Shown: in pieces, positions 25,313-34,409 of the stretch | Numbering within the stretch: position 1 is the stretch's first letter | Layout of the letters: each line of letters opens with the position of its first letter | Program-made: the position numbers and the translations under genes | Source: UBA10649 sp965227045 | GTDB lineage: Bacteria; Actinomycetota; Actinomycetes; S36-B12 | Direction: 5' to 3' | Length of the DNA stretch: 64,000 nt | Assembly: GCA_965227045.1 (NCBI GenBank) | Contig: OZ245718.1 | Span: forward strand, 1,612,001 to 1,676,000 | The notes under the pieces: model-generated | Told to the model about the DNA's origin: nothing | Databases searched by the model: none | What the model saw: only the letters and a program-made list of their open reading frames with translations

Positions 25313-26977
25313 GTGACCGACTTCCGCTATGCCGAGATGCTGCCCCTCCAGGACGACCACACTCCGTACCGCCTCATCACCACCGAAGGCGTCGAGGAGA
25401 TCACGGTCGGCGACCGCACCTTCCTCTCGGTGAAGCCCGAGGCGTTGCGGCTCTTGGCATTCGAGGCGTTCAAGGACATCTCGCACCTGCTTCGGCCCGG
25501 CCACCTCGCCCAGCTCCAGCACATCCTCGAGGACCCCGAGGCCAGCCCCAACGACCGATTCGTGGCCCTCGACCTGCTCAAGAACGCGAACATCGCCGCC
25601 GGTGGCATCCTGCCGATGTGTCAGGACACCGGCACGTCGATCGTCATGGGCAAGCGCGGTCAGCACGTCCTGACCGAGGGCGACGACGAGCGCGATCTGT
25701 CGCACGGCATCTACGACGCGTTCCAGCAACTCAACCTGCGCTACTCCCAGCTGTCCCCGCTGTCGATGTGGGAGGAGCGCAACACCGGCTCGAACCTTCC
25801 GGCCCAGGTCGAGATCTACTCCGACACGCATCCCGGCCACGAGAACCAGTACGAGTTCTTGTTCATGGCCAAGGGCGGCGGCAGCGCCAACAAGAGCTAC
25901 CTGTTCCAGGAGACCACCGCACTGCTCAACCCGACGTCCTTCAGGAACTTCCTCGACGAGAAGCTGCGCGCGATCGGCACCGCTGCCTGCCCGCCGTACC
26001 ACCTCGCAATCGTCGTCGGCGGCACGAGCGCCGAGTACGCGCTGAAGACCGCCAAGTACGCGAGCGCCCGCTACCTCGACACGCTCCCGGTGCATGGCTC
26101 TGACGAGGGCCGCGCGTACCGAGACCTCGAGATGGAGGCAGAGGTCCTCACCATGACGCAGGGCTTCGGCATCGGCGCGCAGTTCGGCGGCAAGTACTTC
26201 TGTCACGACGTCCGCGTCATCCGCCTCCCGCGCCACGGCGCGTCCTGCCCCGTCGCGATCGCCGTGTCCTGCTCGGCTGACCGGCAGGCGAAGGCACGAA
26301 TCACCGCAGAGGGAGTCTTCCTCGAGCAGCTCGAGCGTGAGCCCGCTCACTACCTGCCCGAGCTCACCGACGATCACTTCGACGATGACGTCGTCCACAT
26401 CGACCTGTCCAGGCCGATGGACGAGATCCGCGCGCAGTTGTCAGCGCTTCCTATCAAGACGCGTGTGTCGCTGACCGGTCCGATGGTCGTCGCACGCGAC
26501 CTGGCGCATGCCCGCATCAAGGGGATGCTCGAGCGCGGCGAACCACTGCCGCAGTACCTGAAGGACCACTGCGTTTACTACGCCGGCCCCGCGAAGACTC
26601 CCGCCGGCTACGCGTCGGGATCCTTCGGACCCACGACCGCCGGACGCATGGATGCCTACGTCGACATGTTCCAGAAGGCAGGCGGCTCGTTCGTCATGCT
26701 CGCGAAGGGCAATCGGAGCAAGGCCGTCACCCAGGCCTGCAAGGACAACGGCGGCTTCTACCTGGGCTCCATCGGCGGACCTGCAGCGCGCCTTGCGCAG
26801 GACAACATCCGCAAGGTGGAGGTTCTGGACTTCCCCGAGCTGGGGATGGAAGCGGTGTGGCGCATCGAGGTGGAGGACTTCCCCGCATTCGTCGTGGTCG
26901 ACGACAAGGGCAATGACTTCTTCGCCGAGACGCTGCGGCCGATCACGGTCAACATCCCCGTTGGAGCACCTCGCTAG
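25313..26977 (+). CDS. Class I (iron-sulfur) fumarate hydratase
   Basis: TCA-cycle enzyme that interconverts fumarate and malate, 554 aa, of the oxygen-sensitive [4Fe-4S] class. The first cluster cysteine is Cys103 in LPMCQDTGT; further conserved cysteines are in YFCHDVRVIRLPRHGASCP. The C-terminal swivelling domain (TGPMVVARDLAHARIKGML) is complete. The GTG at 25313 has TAGTCT (25301-25306) exactly 6 nt upstream. Its stop overlaps that of the convergent lysozyme-like gene in CTAG. Confidence 0.92.
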   Translation: MTDFRYAEMLPLQDDHTPYRLITTEGVEEITVGDRTFLSVKPEALRLLAFEAFKDISHLLRPGHLAQLQHILEDPEASPNDRFVALDLLKNANIAAGGILPMCQDTGTSIVMGKRGQHVLTEGDDERDLSHGIYDAFQQLNLRYSQLSPLSMWEERNTGSNLPAQVEIYSDTHPGHENQYEFLFMAKGGGSANKSYLFQETTALLNPTSFRNFLDEKLRAIGTAACPPYHLAIVVGGTSAEYALKTAKYASARYLDTLPVHGSDEGRAYRDLEMEAEVLTMTQGFGIGAQFGGKYFCHDVRVIRLPRHGASCPVAIAVSCSADRQAKARITAEGVFLEQLEREPAHYLPELTDDHFDDDVVHIDLSRPMDEIRAQLSALPIKTRVSLTGPMVVARDLAHARIKGMLERGEPLPQYLKDHCVYYAGPAKTPAGYASGSFGPTTAGRMDAYVDMFQKAGGSFVMLAKGNRSKAVTQACKDNGGFYLGSIGGPAARLAQDNIRKVEVLDFPELGMEAVWRIEVEDFPAFVVVDDKGNDFFAETLRPITVNIPVGAPR

Positions 26978-27543
26978 CAGCGAGCGCCGCCCCAGTGCTG
27001 GGCGCCGGCACCATTGCGCCAGATGGTCCAGAACGCTCGGTCCTGCCAGTAGCGATTCCACTTGTTCGGAGTCATGGTGCGTAGCAACTGGACGATCTTG
27101 ACGCCCTCGTTACCGAACTCCTTCTTCACCTCGTCCTGCATCATCCAGGTCGCTCCGACGGCGAGCGCGGAGCTCATCTGGTACGCACCGAAGTACGTGC
27201 CATTCGACGCGCGATAGTTCGCGTGGCTCTCGCGCAGGACGATGCACCGACGCACGTCCTCCTTGCCCGGCATGAACCACTTGCCCAGGTACAGGCTCGG
27301 CATGAATCCCATCAGGTCGGCGGCCTCGCGGTCGCCGCGGATCAGTGCCATCTCGCGGTCGCCCTGGCTGCTCTGCGCCGCGTCGATGGCCGCGGCGTCC
27401 GTGCCGTCGCCGTCGCCGACCGGGGCCGGGTCCTCCGCGTGAACCGATGCGGGAACCTCGGCATGCGCGGCACCAGCGGCTACGCCGGTGACGGTCAGCA
27501 GAGCAGCGGTGGCGAAAGCCACGGCACCGATCTGTCGACGCAT
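26974..27543 (-). CDS. Secreted lysozyme-fold (Rpf/transglycosylase-like) protein
   Basis: A 189-residue secreted protein. The signal peptide ends at about residue 28 (GAAHA). After a Pro/Asp-rich linker, the C-terminal domain (about 95-189) has the lysozyme-like pattern CIVLRESHANY with a candidate catalytic Glu104, then GTYFGAYQMS, as in resuscitation-promoting factors and related transglycosylases. Cys100 may pair with the C-terminal Cys189. The likely role is peptidoglycan cleavage during growth or resuscitation. The ATG at 27543 is chosen because it begins the signal peptide MRRQIGAVAF. The upstream region carries a CRP-type site and a second palindrome. Confidence 0.78.
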   Translation of the reverse strand: MRRQIGAVAFATAALLTVTGVAAGAAHAEVPASVHAEDPAPVGDGDGTDAAAIDAAQSSQGDREMALIRGDREAADLMGFMPSLYLGKWFMPGKEDVRRCIVLRESHANYRASNGTYFGAYQMSSALAVGATWMMQDEVKKEFGNEGVKIVQLLRTMTPNKWNRYWQDRAFWTIWRNGAGAQHWGGARC

Positions 27544-27601
27544 ATGCGGACCCCCGGGGTATGTAGGCGGACGAACCAAAACGCCAATGTGGTTATACGG
27601 T

Positions 27602-27615
27602 GCCGAATATTCGGC
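27602..27615. promoter_or_regulatory. 14-bp perfect palindrome just upstream of a -10 box
   Basis: GCCGAATATTCGGC reads the same on both strands. It lies a few bases upstream of a minus-strand TATAAC hexamer (27592-27597) that could be the -10 box of the lysozyme-like gene, i.e. in the -35/spacer position. A bound repressor would block transcription. Confidence 0.55.
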
Positions 27616-27720
27616 GTTCTGTCACGCCAACAGCGAGTGGCCCATCTCACAGGTACACCGGACAAACCGGACATAGACGTCCTGGTGTCACACGGTCACG
27701 CGTAGTCACGCAAAATTGGA

Positions 27721-27736
27721 TGTGACGGGCATCACA
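27721..27736. promoter_or_regulatory. CRP/GlxR-type binding site
   Basis: TGTGACGGGCATCACA fits the cAMP-receptor-protein consensus TGTGA-N6-TCACA at every fixed position. It lies about 180 bp upstream of the lysozyme-like gene and 16 bp past the end of phoH. Actinobacterial Crp/GlxR proteins are known to control rpf genes, which fits the gene next to it. Three GTGAC repeats follow on the minus strand (about 27683-27710), which could be contacts for another regulator. Confidence 0.65.
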
Positions 27737-27751
27737 TCGCTATCCACAGGG

Positions 27752-29068
27752 TTACATCTGGATGTCTTCGAGCATCTCCGTGACGAGGGCGGCGATCGGC
27801 GAGCGCTCGGATCGCGTGAGCGTCACGTGCGCGAAAAGCGGATGTCCCTTGAGCTTCTCCACCACCGCGACCACTCCGTCGTGTCGGCCGACGCGGAGGT
27901 TGTCGCGCTGCGCCACGTCATGCGTCAGCACGACCCTGCTGTCGCGACCGATGCGGGAGAGCACGGTGAGCAGCACGTTGCGCTCGAGCGACTGCGCCTC
28001 GTCGACGATGACGAATGCGTCGTGCAGCGAGCGTCCGCGAATGTGCGTGAGCGGCAGGACCTCGAGCATGCCCCGATCGACGATCTCCTCGACCACTTCC
28101 TGCGTGGTCACCGCGCCGAGGGTGTCGAACACCGCCTGGCCCCACGGCGACATCTTCTCCGACTCGGTCCCCGGCAGGTAGCCCAACTCCTGACCTCCGA
28201 CCGCGAACAGCGGGCGGAACACGATCACCTTGCGGTGCTGCCTGCGCTCGAGCACGGCCTCGAGTCCGGCGCACAGAGCGAGCGCGCTCTTGCCGGTTCC
28301 GGCGCGTCCGCCGAGCGAGACGATGCCGATCTCCGGATCCAGCAGAAGGTCGAGCGCGATGCGCTGCTCGGCGCTGCGGCCATGGATTCCGAATGCCTCG
28401 CGATCGCCACGGACCAGGCGCACCCGCTTGTCAGCGGTGACGCGGCCGAGCGCGCTTCCGCGATCAGACAGCATGACCAGGCCTGTGTGGCAGGGCAGGT
28501 CGAGTGCCGCGACGTGCTCGATCACCTGCTCGTCGTAGAGACGATCGATGTCGTCGACGGACACGTCGATCTCGGTCATCCCGGTGAAGCCGGTCTCGAC
28601 GACGAACTCGGCGCGGTACTCCTCCGCATCGAGGCCAACCGACGACGCCTTGACGCGCATCGGCAGGTCCTTGCTGACCAGGACGACCGACTTGCCCTCG
28701 AGCTCCAGATTGCGCGCGACGGCCAGGATTCGGGTGTCGTTGTCGCCGAGTTGCAGACCGCTCGGCAGAACGCTTACCTCGGTGTGGTTGAGCTCCACGC
28801 GCACGGTGCCACCGGACACACCGACGGTCATCGGCTCATCGAGCCGGCCGTTCTCTATTCGCAGGTCATCGAGCAGGCGCAATGCCTGCCTGGCGAAGTA
28901 CCCGAGTTCGGGATGGCTGCGCTTGGCCTCGAGCTCCGTGACGACCACGATCGGTATGACGACGTCATGTTCGTCGAAGCGCATCAGCGCCCGAGGATCA
29001 GACAGCAGTACCGAGGTGTCGAGAACGTAGGTGCGGCGGCTGGCGGACTCGGGACGCGCAACGGGCAC
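27752..29068 (-). CDS. phoH: PhoH-family protein, PIN-PhoH2 type
   Basis: A 438-residue fusion of an N-terminal PIN ribonuclease domain (TYVLDTSVLLSDPRAL, about residues 12-27) and a C-terminal PhoH ATPase domain. The latter has Walker A GRAGTGKSAL and Walker B VIVDEAQSLE. Such PhoH2 proteins combine RNA cleavage with RNA unwinding. The GTG at 29068 is chosen because AGGAGG lies 6 nt upstream; longer versions lack a site. It is the last gene of the DUF255-uppS-DUF1275-phoH row. Confidence 0.9.
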   Translation of the reverse strand: MPVARPESASRRTYVLDTSVLLSDPRALMRFDEHDVVIPIVVVTELEAKRSHPELGYFARQALRLLDDLRIENGRLDEPMTVGVSGGTVRVELNHTEVSVLPSGLQLGDNDTRILAVARNLELEGKSVVLVSKDLPMRVKASSVGLDAEEYRAEFVVETGFTGMTEIDVSVDDIDRLYDEQVIEHVAALDLPCHTGLVMLSDRGSALGRVTADKRVRLVRGDREAFGIHGRSAEQRIALDLLLDPEIGIVSLGGRAGTGKSALALCAGLEAVLERRQHRKVIVFRPLFAVGGQELGYLPGTESEKMSPWGQAVFDTLGAVTTQEVVEEIVDRGMLEVLPLTHIRGRSLHDAFVIVDEAQSLERNVLLTVLSRIGRDSRVVLTHDVAQRDNLRVGRHDGVVAVVEKLKGHPLFAHVTLTRSERSPIAALVTEMLEDIQM

Positions 29069-29144
29069 GTGGGCCTCCTGATGCGGGCCACCTGCCCGGT
29101 GACCCGGTGCTGTGTAGCGGTGAGCGGACGCCCACCGCTGTGTC

Positions 29145-29900
29145 TCAAACCGTACGGGGCTGTCCGTCCGTCGGGTCACTGACACGCCGCGAGATCACCG
29201 CGACTCCAATGACGACCGCCACGGCGCACCCGACCGAGAAGAGCCCGCCGAACGGCAGGACGGTCGCGGCTAGAGCGCCCAGGGTCCAAGCCAGTGGGAA
29301 GCCGGCGGCCCGCCACGCCTTCGCACGCCACACGGGAGTCTCCCGGCTCAGGACGGATGCCGTGCCGTATCGGACGGCGTCAACGTATGCATTGGTCGAG
29401 GCGAGGATCGGCGCACGCATCCCGCCGCCGCTGATGAACACCATCGCGAGGGCCGCGACCGAGGACGCCGAGAGCGCGACCGACACGGCCTGGCTCCACC
29501 AGTCGCTGGTCCACAGGGTGGCCGTCGCGACGGGATCGGGCGTCAGCACAGTCGCGATCGCGGCGGCACCCATGATCCCCACGGCCGCGGCGATGAGCAG
29601 AGCCCGCGATCCCGAGGGATGAGCCAGCCAGGGCCACTGCGCTCGAAGGATGACGACGAGCGCGACTCCGAGCCCGCACCCGAGGATCGAGGCGAGCGAC
29701 AGGAGGGCGACTGAGGCGTCGTCCGGAAGTTCAGTCCACACAATCACCAGGTTCCCGGCCTGATTGGCGGTGAACACCCCGTACTGGGCGAAGCCGACAG
29801 CATCGAGCAGGCCAGCAACGAAGGTCAGCGCAAGGACAATCCGCCGCGGGTTGACGAACGCGGTCTCAGCGTCGACGTCAACGAAGGGGCGGTGGGGCAT
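29145..29900 (-). CDS. YoaK/DUF1275-family membrane protein
   Basis: A 251-residue protein with six or seven hydrophobic segments. The N-terminus (VLALTFVAGLLDAVGFAQYGVFTANQAGNLV) matches the DUF1275 signature. No biochemical function is established. It starts 9 nt after the uppS stop and is likely co-transcribed with it. Confidence 0.82.
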   Translation of the reverse strand: MPHRPFVDVDAETAFVNPRRIVLALTFVAGLLDAVGFAQYGVFTANQAGNLVIVWTELPDDASVALLSLASILGCGLGVALVVILRAQWPWLAHPSGSRALLIAAAVGIMGAAAIATVLTPDPVATATLWTSDWWSQAVSVALSASSVAALAMVFISGGGMRAPILASTNAYVDAVRYGTASVLSRETPVWRAKAWRAAGFPLAWTLGALAATVLPFGGLFSVGCAVAVVIGVAVISRRVSDPTDGQPRTV

Positions 29901-29909
29901 CGACCGGCG

Positions 29910-30671
29910 TTACGCGCCGAAGCGCCGCTGGCGATCGGCGTAGGCACGCAGCGCACGAAGGAAGTCGACGTGCCGGAAGTCCGGCCAGTAGGCCTCGCAG
30001 AAGTAGAACTCCGAGTGCGCGCTCTGCCACAGCAGGAACCCGGACAGGCGCTGCTCTCCGGAAGTGCGAATGACGAGGTCGGGGTCGGGCTGGCCCTTGG
30101 TGTAGAGGTGCTCGGTGATGTGCTCGACATCAAGGAGCATCGCGAGCTCATCAAGGGAGGTGCCCTGGCTTGCGTGCTCCTGCAGCAGGGAGCGCACCGC
30201 GTCGACTACCTCGCGGCGACCGCCGTAGCCCACCGCAATGTTGACCATCGACCCGTCGACGGTCGACGTCGCCTCCTCGGCCTCCTTGAGCAGGCGGGCC
30301 GTATGTGCGGGCAGGAGGTCCAGCGCTCCGACCGGGTGCAACTTCCACTTGCCCTGCTCGACCAACCCGGTGACGGTGTCCTCGATGATGCCGAGAAGCG
30401 CGTCGAGTTCGGGTTGCGGGCGGTTGAGGTTGTCCGTCGACAGCAGCCACAAGGTGACCAGTTCGACGCCGACCTCGTCGCACCAGCCGAGGAAGTCGAC
30501 AATCTTCGCGGCACCCGCGCGGTGTCCGACAGAACTGGAGGAGCCCTGAGCCGTGGCCCATCGACGATTGCCGTCGAGGATGACGCCGACGTGGCGAGGA
30601 CGACGGTCGGCCGGAATCTGCGCCTGAAGTCGCTTCTCGTATACGCCGTACAGCAGATCCGACAGACCCAC
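29910..30671 (-). CDS. uppS: Isoprenyl (undecaprenyl/polyprenyl) diphosphate synthase
   Basis: A cis-prenyltransferase of 253 aa that makes the lipid carrier precursor for cell-wall synthesis. The catalytic motif is VGVILDGNRRWA (Asp near residue 33), followed by GAAKIVDFLGWC and the C-terminal PDLVIRTSGEQRLSGFLLWQ motif. Chain length (C15, C50 or C55) cannot be told from the sequence. The GTG at 30671 has AGGAGG 4 nt upstream. Confidence 0.92.
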   Translation of the reverse strand: MGLSDLLYGVYEKRLQAQIPADRRPRHVGVILDGNRRWATAQGSSSSVGHRAGAAKIVDFLGWCDEVGVELVTLWLLSTDNLNRPQPELDALLGIIEDTVTGLVEQGKWKLHPVGALDLLPAHTARLLKEAEEATSTVDGSMVNIAVGYGGRREVVDAVRSLLQEHASQGTSLDELAMLLDVEHITEHLYTKGQPDPDLVIRTSGEQRLSGFLLWQSAHSEFYFCEAYWPDFRHVDFLRALRAYADRQRRFGA

Positions 30672-30704
30672 TGACCCTCCTGCTCGTCGTCGCTCGATTG
30701 CAGG

Positions 30705-32753
30705 CTACTCCGTGGTCGACTCCCCACGTGCTCCAACGGCGACGACGAGTTCGGCCGCGCTTGTAGTGGGCGCGTCGCAGACGAATCCTCGGCACACGTA
30801 GGCCGTCGCCAGCCCGTCGACCGGTGGGCGGTCACGCAGCAGCGGGACGGAATCGAGTTCCACGCGTCCGTCGCCCAGGGCAACCACGGCGCCCGGGGAT
30901 GTGCTCATGAGCGCGGCTCGGCGAAGGCTCGCGAACTCGTCGGAGTCCAGGTCGCCGACGACTGCGATCTCGAGCGGTCCGGCAACGAGTGCCGCTGCTG
31001 CTGCGAGGCCCCAGCCGACGGCGCGCGGGGCTCGTGCACCGAGCGTCGTGACGATCGCGAGCGCTCGCTCGGCCACCTCGCGGTATTCGGCCAGGCCGGT
31101 CAGCGCGGAGTACGTCACGCAGGCGTTCGCGATGGCGAGCCATCCCGACGGCTCCGCGTTGTCCGACGGATGGCGCGGCCGCTGGAACAGCGGGGGCGCG
31201 TCGTCCGCGGTGTCGTAGAAACCACCCTCGCCGTCGGCGAAGTGCTGGATCGCAACGTCGAGGCAGATGCCGGCGAACGCCAGCCATTCGTCATCCCCGG
31301 TGACTTGGTAGAGCTCGAGGAATCCCTCGGCGACGCATCCGTAGTCGTCGAGCACGCCGTCGTTGGAGCCGACAACGCCGTCACGCGACGTGCGACTGAG
31401 CCGGTCGTCGCCATTCGCGCCGAGGTGCACAGACACGAGCAGGTCCGCGGCGCCGATTGCTGCTTCCACCCACGCTGACTCGCCTAGCAGCGCACCGGCC
31501 TCTGCCAGCGCAGCGATCGCCAGGCCGTTCCACGACGCCACGACCTTGTCATCGCGACCTGGCCGCGGGCGTGCTGCGCGTGCGGTCGCGAGGGCGGCGC
31601 GAATGCGGTCCCACCTGTCACCGTCATCGGGATCGGAGCGCAGTTGCAGCGTCGACAGTCCGTGCTCGAACGTGCCTTGCTCCGTCACCGACAGGAGCCG
31701 CGCGGCCCACTCGCCGTCCTCGGTGCCGAGCAGTTCGGTCAGCTGCTGCGGTGACCACGAATAGAAGACGCCCTCCCCACCCTCGCTGTCCGCGTCGAGG
31801 GCAGAGGCAAAGCCACCCTGCGGCGTGAGGAGCTCGTCGAGGAGGAAGGCCGCCGTCTCGCGGACCACTCGCTCGGCGAGAGCCGAACCGGTCAGCCTCC
31901 ACAGGTGCGTGTAGACGCGCAGTAGCAAAGCGTTGTCGTACAGCATCTTCTCGAAGTGCGGCACCACCCAGTCGGCATCCACCGAGTACCGCGCGAAGCC
32001 GCCGCCGACCTGGTCGTACATGCCGCCTCGGGCCATCGAGTCCATCGTCGCGACCGCCATCGGCAGCGCCGGCGAGTCCTCGACGAGAGACGCGTAGCGC
32101 AGCAGGAACTCCAGCACCATCGACGGCGGGAACTTCGGCGCTCCCCCGAACCCGCCGCGGTGCTCGTCGAAGTCCCTCGCGAGGGTGGTCACCGCAGCGC
32201 CAAGATCGTCCAGGCTCGGCCACGCTGCTCCAGCAGCGGGCAGGCTCTGCTCGGCGAGGCCGGCCGTGATGCGCGCACTCGCGGCGAGCACGTCGTCGCG
32301 ACTGTCCTTCCACGTCTCCCTGATGCCGATGAGCAGTTGCGGGAATGAGGGCATGCCGTGGCGGGGCTCGGGCGGGAAGTAGGTGCCTGCGTAGAACGGT
32401 CGGGCGTCGTGGTCGAGGAAGACGGACATCGGCCATCCCCCGCTGCCGGTCAACCCGACGGTCGCCTGCATGTACACGGAGTCGACGTCGGGACGCTCCT
32501 CGCGATCAACCTTGATGCACACGAAGGACTCGTTCATCAGCGCGGCGATCTGCTCGTTCTCGAAGCACTCGTGTGCCATCACGTGGCACCAGTGGCACGC
32601 GGAGTAGCCGATCGACAAGAACACGGGCACGTCTCGTTCGCGCGCCTCCGCGAACGCCTCCTCGGACCACTCCTGCCAGTCGACCGGATTGTCGCGGTGC
32701 TGCAGGAGATAGGGCGACGTTGCGCCGCCGAGTCGATTGGCCACGAGGACCAT
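30705..32753 (-). CDS. DUF255 thioredoxin-domain protein (YyaL-type)
   Basis: A 682-residue protein. The N-terminal thioredoxin-like domain has the motif YSACHWCHVMAHE, and an alpha/alpha toroid of the N-acylglucosamine-2-epimerase fold follows (residues about 250-600). The family is broadly conserved but has no settled reaction. An ATG at 32753 and a GTG at 32744 are both plausible; the latter has GGAAGG 9 nt before it. It heads the row DUF255-uppS-DUF1275-phoH and is divergent from an SDR gene. Confidence 0.85.
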   Translation of the reverse strand: MVLVANRLGGATSPYLLQHRDNPVDWQEWSEEAFAEARERDVPVFLSIGYSACHWCHVMAHECFENEQIAALMNESFVCIKVDREERPDVDSVYMQATVGLTGSGGWPMSVFLDHDARPFYAGTYFPPEPRHGMPSFPQLLIGIRETWKDSRDDVLAASARITAGLAEQSLPAAGAAWPSLDDLGAAVTTLARDFDEHRGGFGGAPKFPPSMVLEFLLRYASLVEDSPALPMAVATMDSMARGGMYDQVGGGFARYSVDADWVVPHFEKMLYDNALLLRVYTHLWRLTGSALAERVVRETAAFLLDELLTPQGGFASALDADSEGGEGVFYSWSPQQLTELLGTEDGEWAARLLSVTEQGTFEHGLSTLQLRSDPDDGDRWDRIRAALATARAARPRPGRDDKVVASWNGLAIAALAEAGALLGESAWVEAAIGAADLLVSVHLGANGDDRLSRTSRDGVVGSNDGVLDDYGCVAEGFLELYQVTGDDEWLAFAGICLDVAIQHFADGEGGFYDTADDAPPLFQRPRHPSDNAEPSGWLAIANACVTYSALTGLAEYREVAERALAIVTTLGARAPRAVGWGLAAAAALVAGPLEIAVVGDLDSDEFASLRRAALMSTSPGAVVALGDGRVELDSVPLLRDRPPVDGLATAYVCRGFVCDAPTTSAAELVVAVGARGESTTE

Positions 32754-32784
32754 CCTTCCAGCGACCGTGTGATTCCCTGTGCCC

Positions 32785-33615
32785 ATGGGTTCCTATCACG
32801 GTCATTCGGCAATCGTCTTCGGTGCAACGAGCGGCATGGGTGCCGCGACCGCGCAGTTGCTCTCCGAGCGCGGCGCACACGTGACGCTCGTCGGCAGGCG
32901 CGCCGAACTCGGCGAGGAGGTCGCCGAAACCTGCAGCCGCGCGGGCGTCGCGTGCCATTTCGTGCAGGCCGACATCACGCAGGGCGAGGAGGTCGCTGCT
33001 GCAGTCGACTCCGCGGTGCAGACGTACGGCACGCTCACGATGGCTGCCAACGTCGCCGCCGTCGATGTGGCCAAGCCGATGCTCGACCTGACGGACGATG
33101 ACTTCGACACTCTCTTCAACACCAACACGCGCGGCATCTGGCACTGCCTCAAGCACGAGATCGCCGCAATGCTCAAGACCGGCGGCGGCAGCATCGTCAA
33201 CGTCAACTCCATCGGCAGCCACATCGCGATCGGGGGCAACTCGCTCTACGGGGCGAGCAAACGCGCGACGACCGCGCTGACGGAGTACGCGGCCTTCGAG
33301 TACGGCTCCGCGGGCATCCGCGTCAACCAGACCTCCCCCGGCGCTACCCGCACGGAGATGCTGCAGGCGTGGATCGACATGGCCGGTGCCTCGGGGATCA
33401 CGATGCCGGACTTCGAGGCGACCGCGGTGCTGCGACGGCTGAGCGATCCCCGCGAGCAGGCGACGGTCATCGCCTTCCTGCTGTCCGACGAGGCCTCGTA
33501 CGTCACCGGAGTGGATGTTCCCGTCGACGGCGGCACGATCCTGCTCAATCGCGGAATGCCCTCGGCGACCGGGGCGGCTCCACCGACCCCCGGAGATGTA
33601 TTTCTGACTAAATAG
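32785..33615 (+). CDS. Short-chain dehydrogenase/reductase
   Basis: A 276-residue NAD(P)-dependent oxidoreductase. The cofactor motif is GATSGMGAATA (residues about 13-23); the catalytic residues are Ser in NVNSIGS and Tyr/Lys in YGASKRA, and the C-terminal VPVDGGTILLN is typical of the classical family. The substrate is unknown. A GTG two codons upstream is an alternative start. The gene ends only 44 bp before the DUF4097-like gene, whose promoter overlaps this gap. Confidence 0.82.
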   Translation: MGSYHGHSAIVFGATSGMGAATAQLLSERGAHVTLVGRRAELGEEVAETCSRAGVACHFVQADITQGEEVAAAVDSAVQTYGTLTMAANVAAVDVAKPMLDLTDDDFDTLFNTNTRGIWHCLKHEIAAMLKTGGGSIVNVNSIGSHIAIGGNSLYGASKRATTALTEYAAFEYGSAGIRVNQTSPGATRTEMLQAWIDMAGASGITMPDFEATAVLRRLSDPREQATVIAFLLSDEASYVTGVDVPVDGGTILLNRGMPSATGAAPPTPGDVFLTK

Positions 33616-33624
33616 TAAGCGGCA

Positions 33625-33659
33625 TTGCCATATTGGTAGAAGTTGCTTACCATTGAGTC
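33625..33659 (+). promoter_or_regulatory. Leaderless promoter with operator, DUF4097-like/DUF2089 operon
   Basis: TTGCCA (-35, 33625-33630), a 17-bp spacer and TACCAT (-10, 33648-33653) end exactly 6 nt before the ATG at 33660. The -35 is part of an imperfect dyad TGCCA-TAT-TGGTA (33626-33638). A second inverted repeat GTAAGC/GCTTAC (33615-33620, 33645-33650) brackets the region. The same dyad with the same geometry occurs before the ABC-2 exporter (40323-40357). Confidence 0.75.
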
Positions 33660-34409
33660 ATGACAACCGACATGAGATCCCTCCTCAACCGTGTCGCGTC
33701 CGGCGAGCTCTCGCCCGAGGACGCCCAGGCCCTGCTCTCCGGGTCCCCTGCACACCTACCCGCACCCGTACCCGTGACCGAGGTGGTCATCCGCGCCAGC
33801 GCGGTGCGTCTGACCGTCATCGCGGATGCGTCCGTCGACACCGCCGTCGCCGAAGGCCCGCATCGAGTCGAGCACGACGGCGGTCGGCTCATCATCCACT
33901 CGGACCTCTCGCAGGGTCAGTACAGCGCAGACACCCCCCGCTCCGCCTTCATGAACTGGATAAATGCCGGACTGCGCGCCGGCGCGGTGCTGCGCGTGCG
34001 CGTCAACCCGAACCTTCCCCTCGAGGTGCTCAACGTCGCGGGTTCACTCGACCTCAGCGGCCACCAGGCGGCGTTGGCCGTCGGTGTCGAGGCCGGTTCG
34101 GCGAAGATCACCCGCGGTCGCGGCCCGCTGAAGCTCTCCGTATCGACAGGAAGCGCCGAGGTCGAGTGGCAGTTCATCGGAGAGTCGTCGGTGAGTTCGG
34201 AAATGGGCTCGGTCCAGGTTTCCGTGCTGCCCGGCTCGGACGTCCTCGTCACCGCTGACAGCTCAGCGGGATCCGTCCAGATCCGCGGACCTCAGGGCAA
34301 CCAGAAGATTCCCGGGGCCGGATCGGCTTCCGCTGTGACCGTCGGCGCCGGAGCCGGACGACTGTCGGTCTCGGCGAAGCTGAGTTCGGCGTCGGTGCGC
34401 ATCCTGTGA
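33660..34409 (+). CDS. DUF4097-like beta-repeat protein with SHOCT-like N-terminus
   Basis: A 249-residue protein with no membrane segment. Residues about 6-27 form a short helical hairpin (LLNRVASGELSPEDAQALL) like the SHOCT-like module of YvlB-type proteins. The rest is a repetitive Gly/Ser/Val beta region (GSAKITRGRGPLKLSVSTGSAEVEW, and similar) of the DUF4097 type, probably a beta-helix. Such proteins often sit in envelope-stress or transporter operons, but no function is proven. The downstream gene overlaps by 4 nt. Confidence 0.75.
   Translation: MTTDMRSLLNRVASGELSPEDAQALLSGSPAHLPAPVPVTEVVIRASAVRLTVIADASVDTAVAEGPHRVEHDGGRLIIHSDLSQGQYSADTPRSAFMNWINAGLRAGAVLRVRVNPNLPLEVLNVAGSLDLSGHQAALAVGVEAGSAKITRGRGPLKLSVSTGSAEVEWQFIGESSVSSEMGSVQVSVLPGSDVLVTADSSAGSVQIRGPQGNQKIPGAGSASAVTVGAGAGRLSVSAKLSSASVRIL

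Noticed and set aside
27544..27751. A c-di-AMP (ydaO-type) riboswitch ahead of the lysozyme-like gene
   Set aside because: Such riboswitches are known before actinobacterial rpf genes, but the conserved GGGGAACC-type core is not present on the minus strand here.
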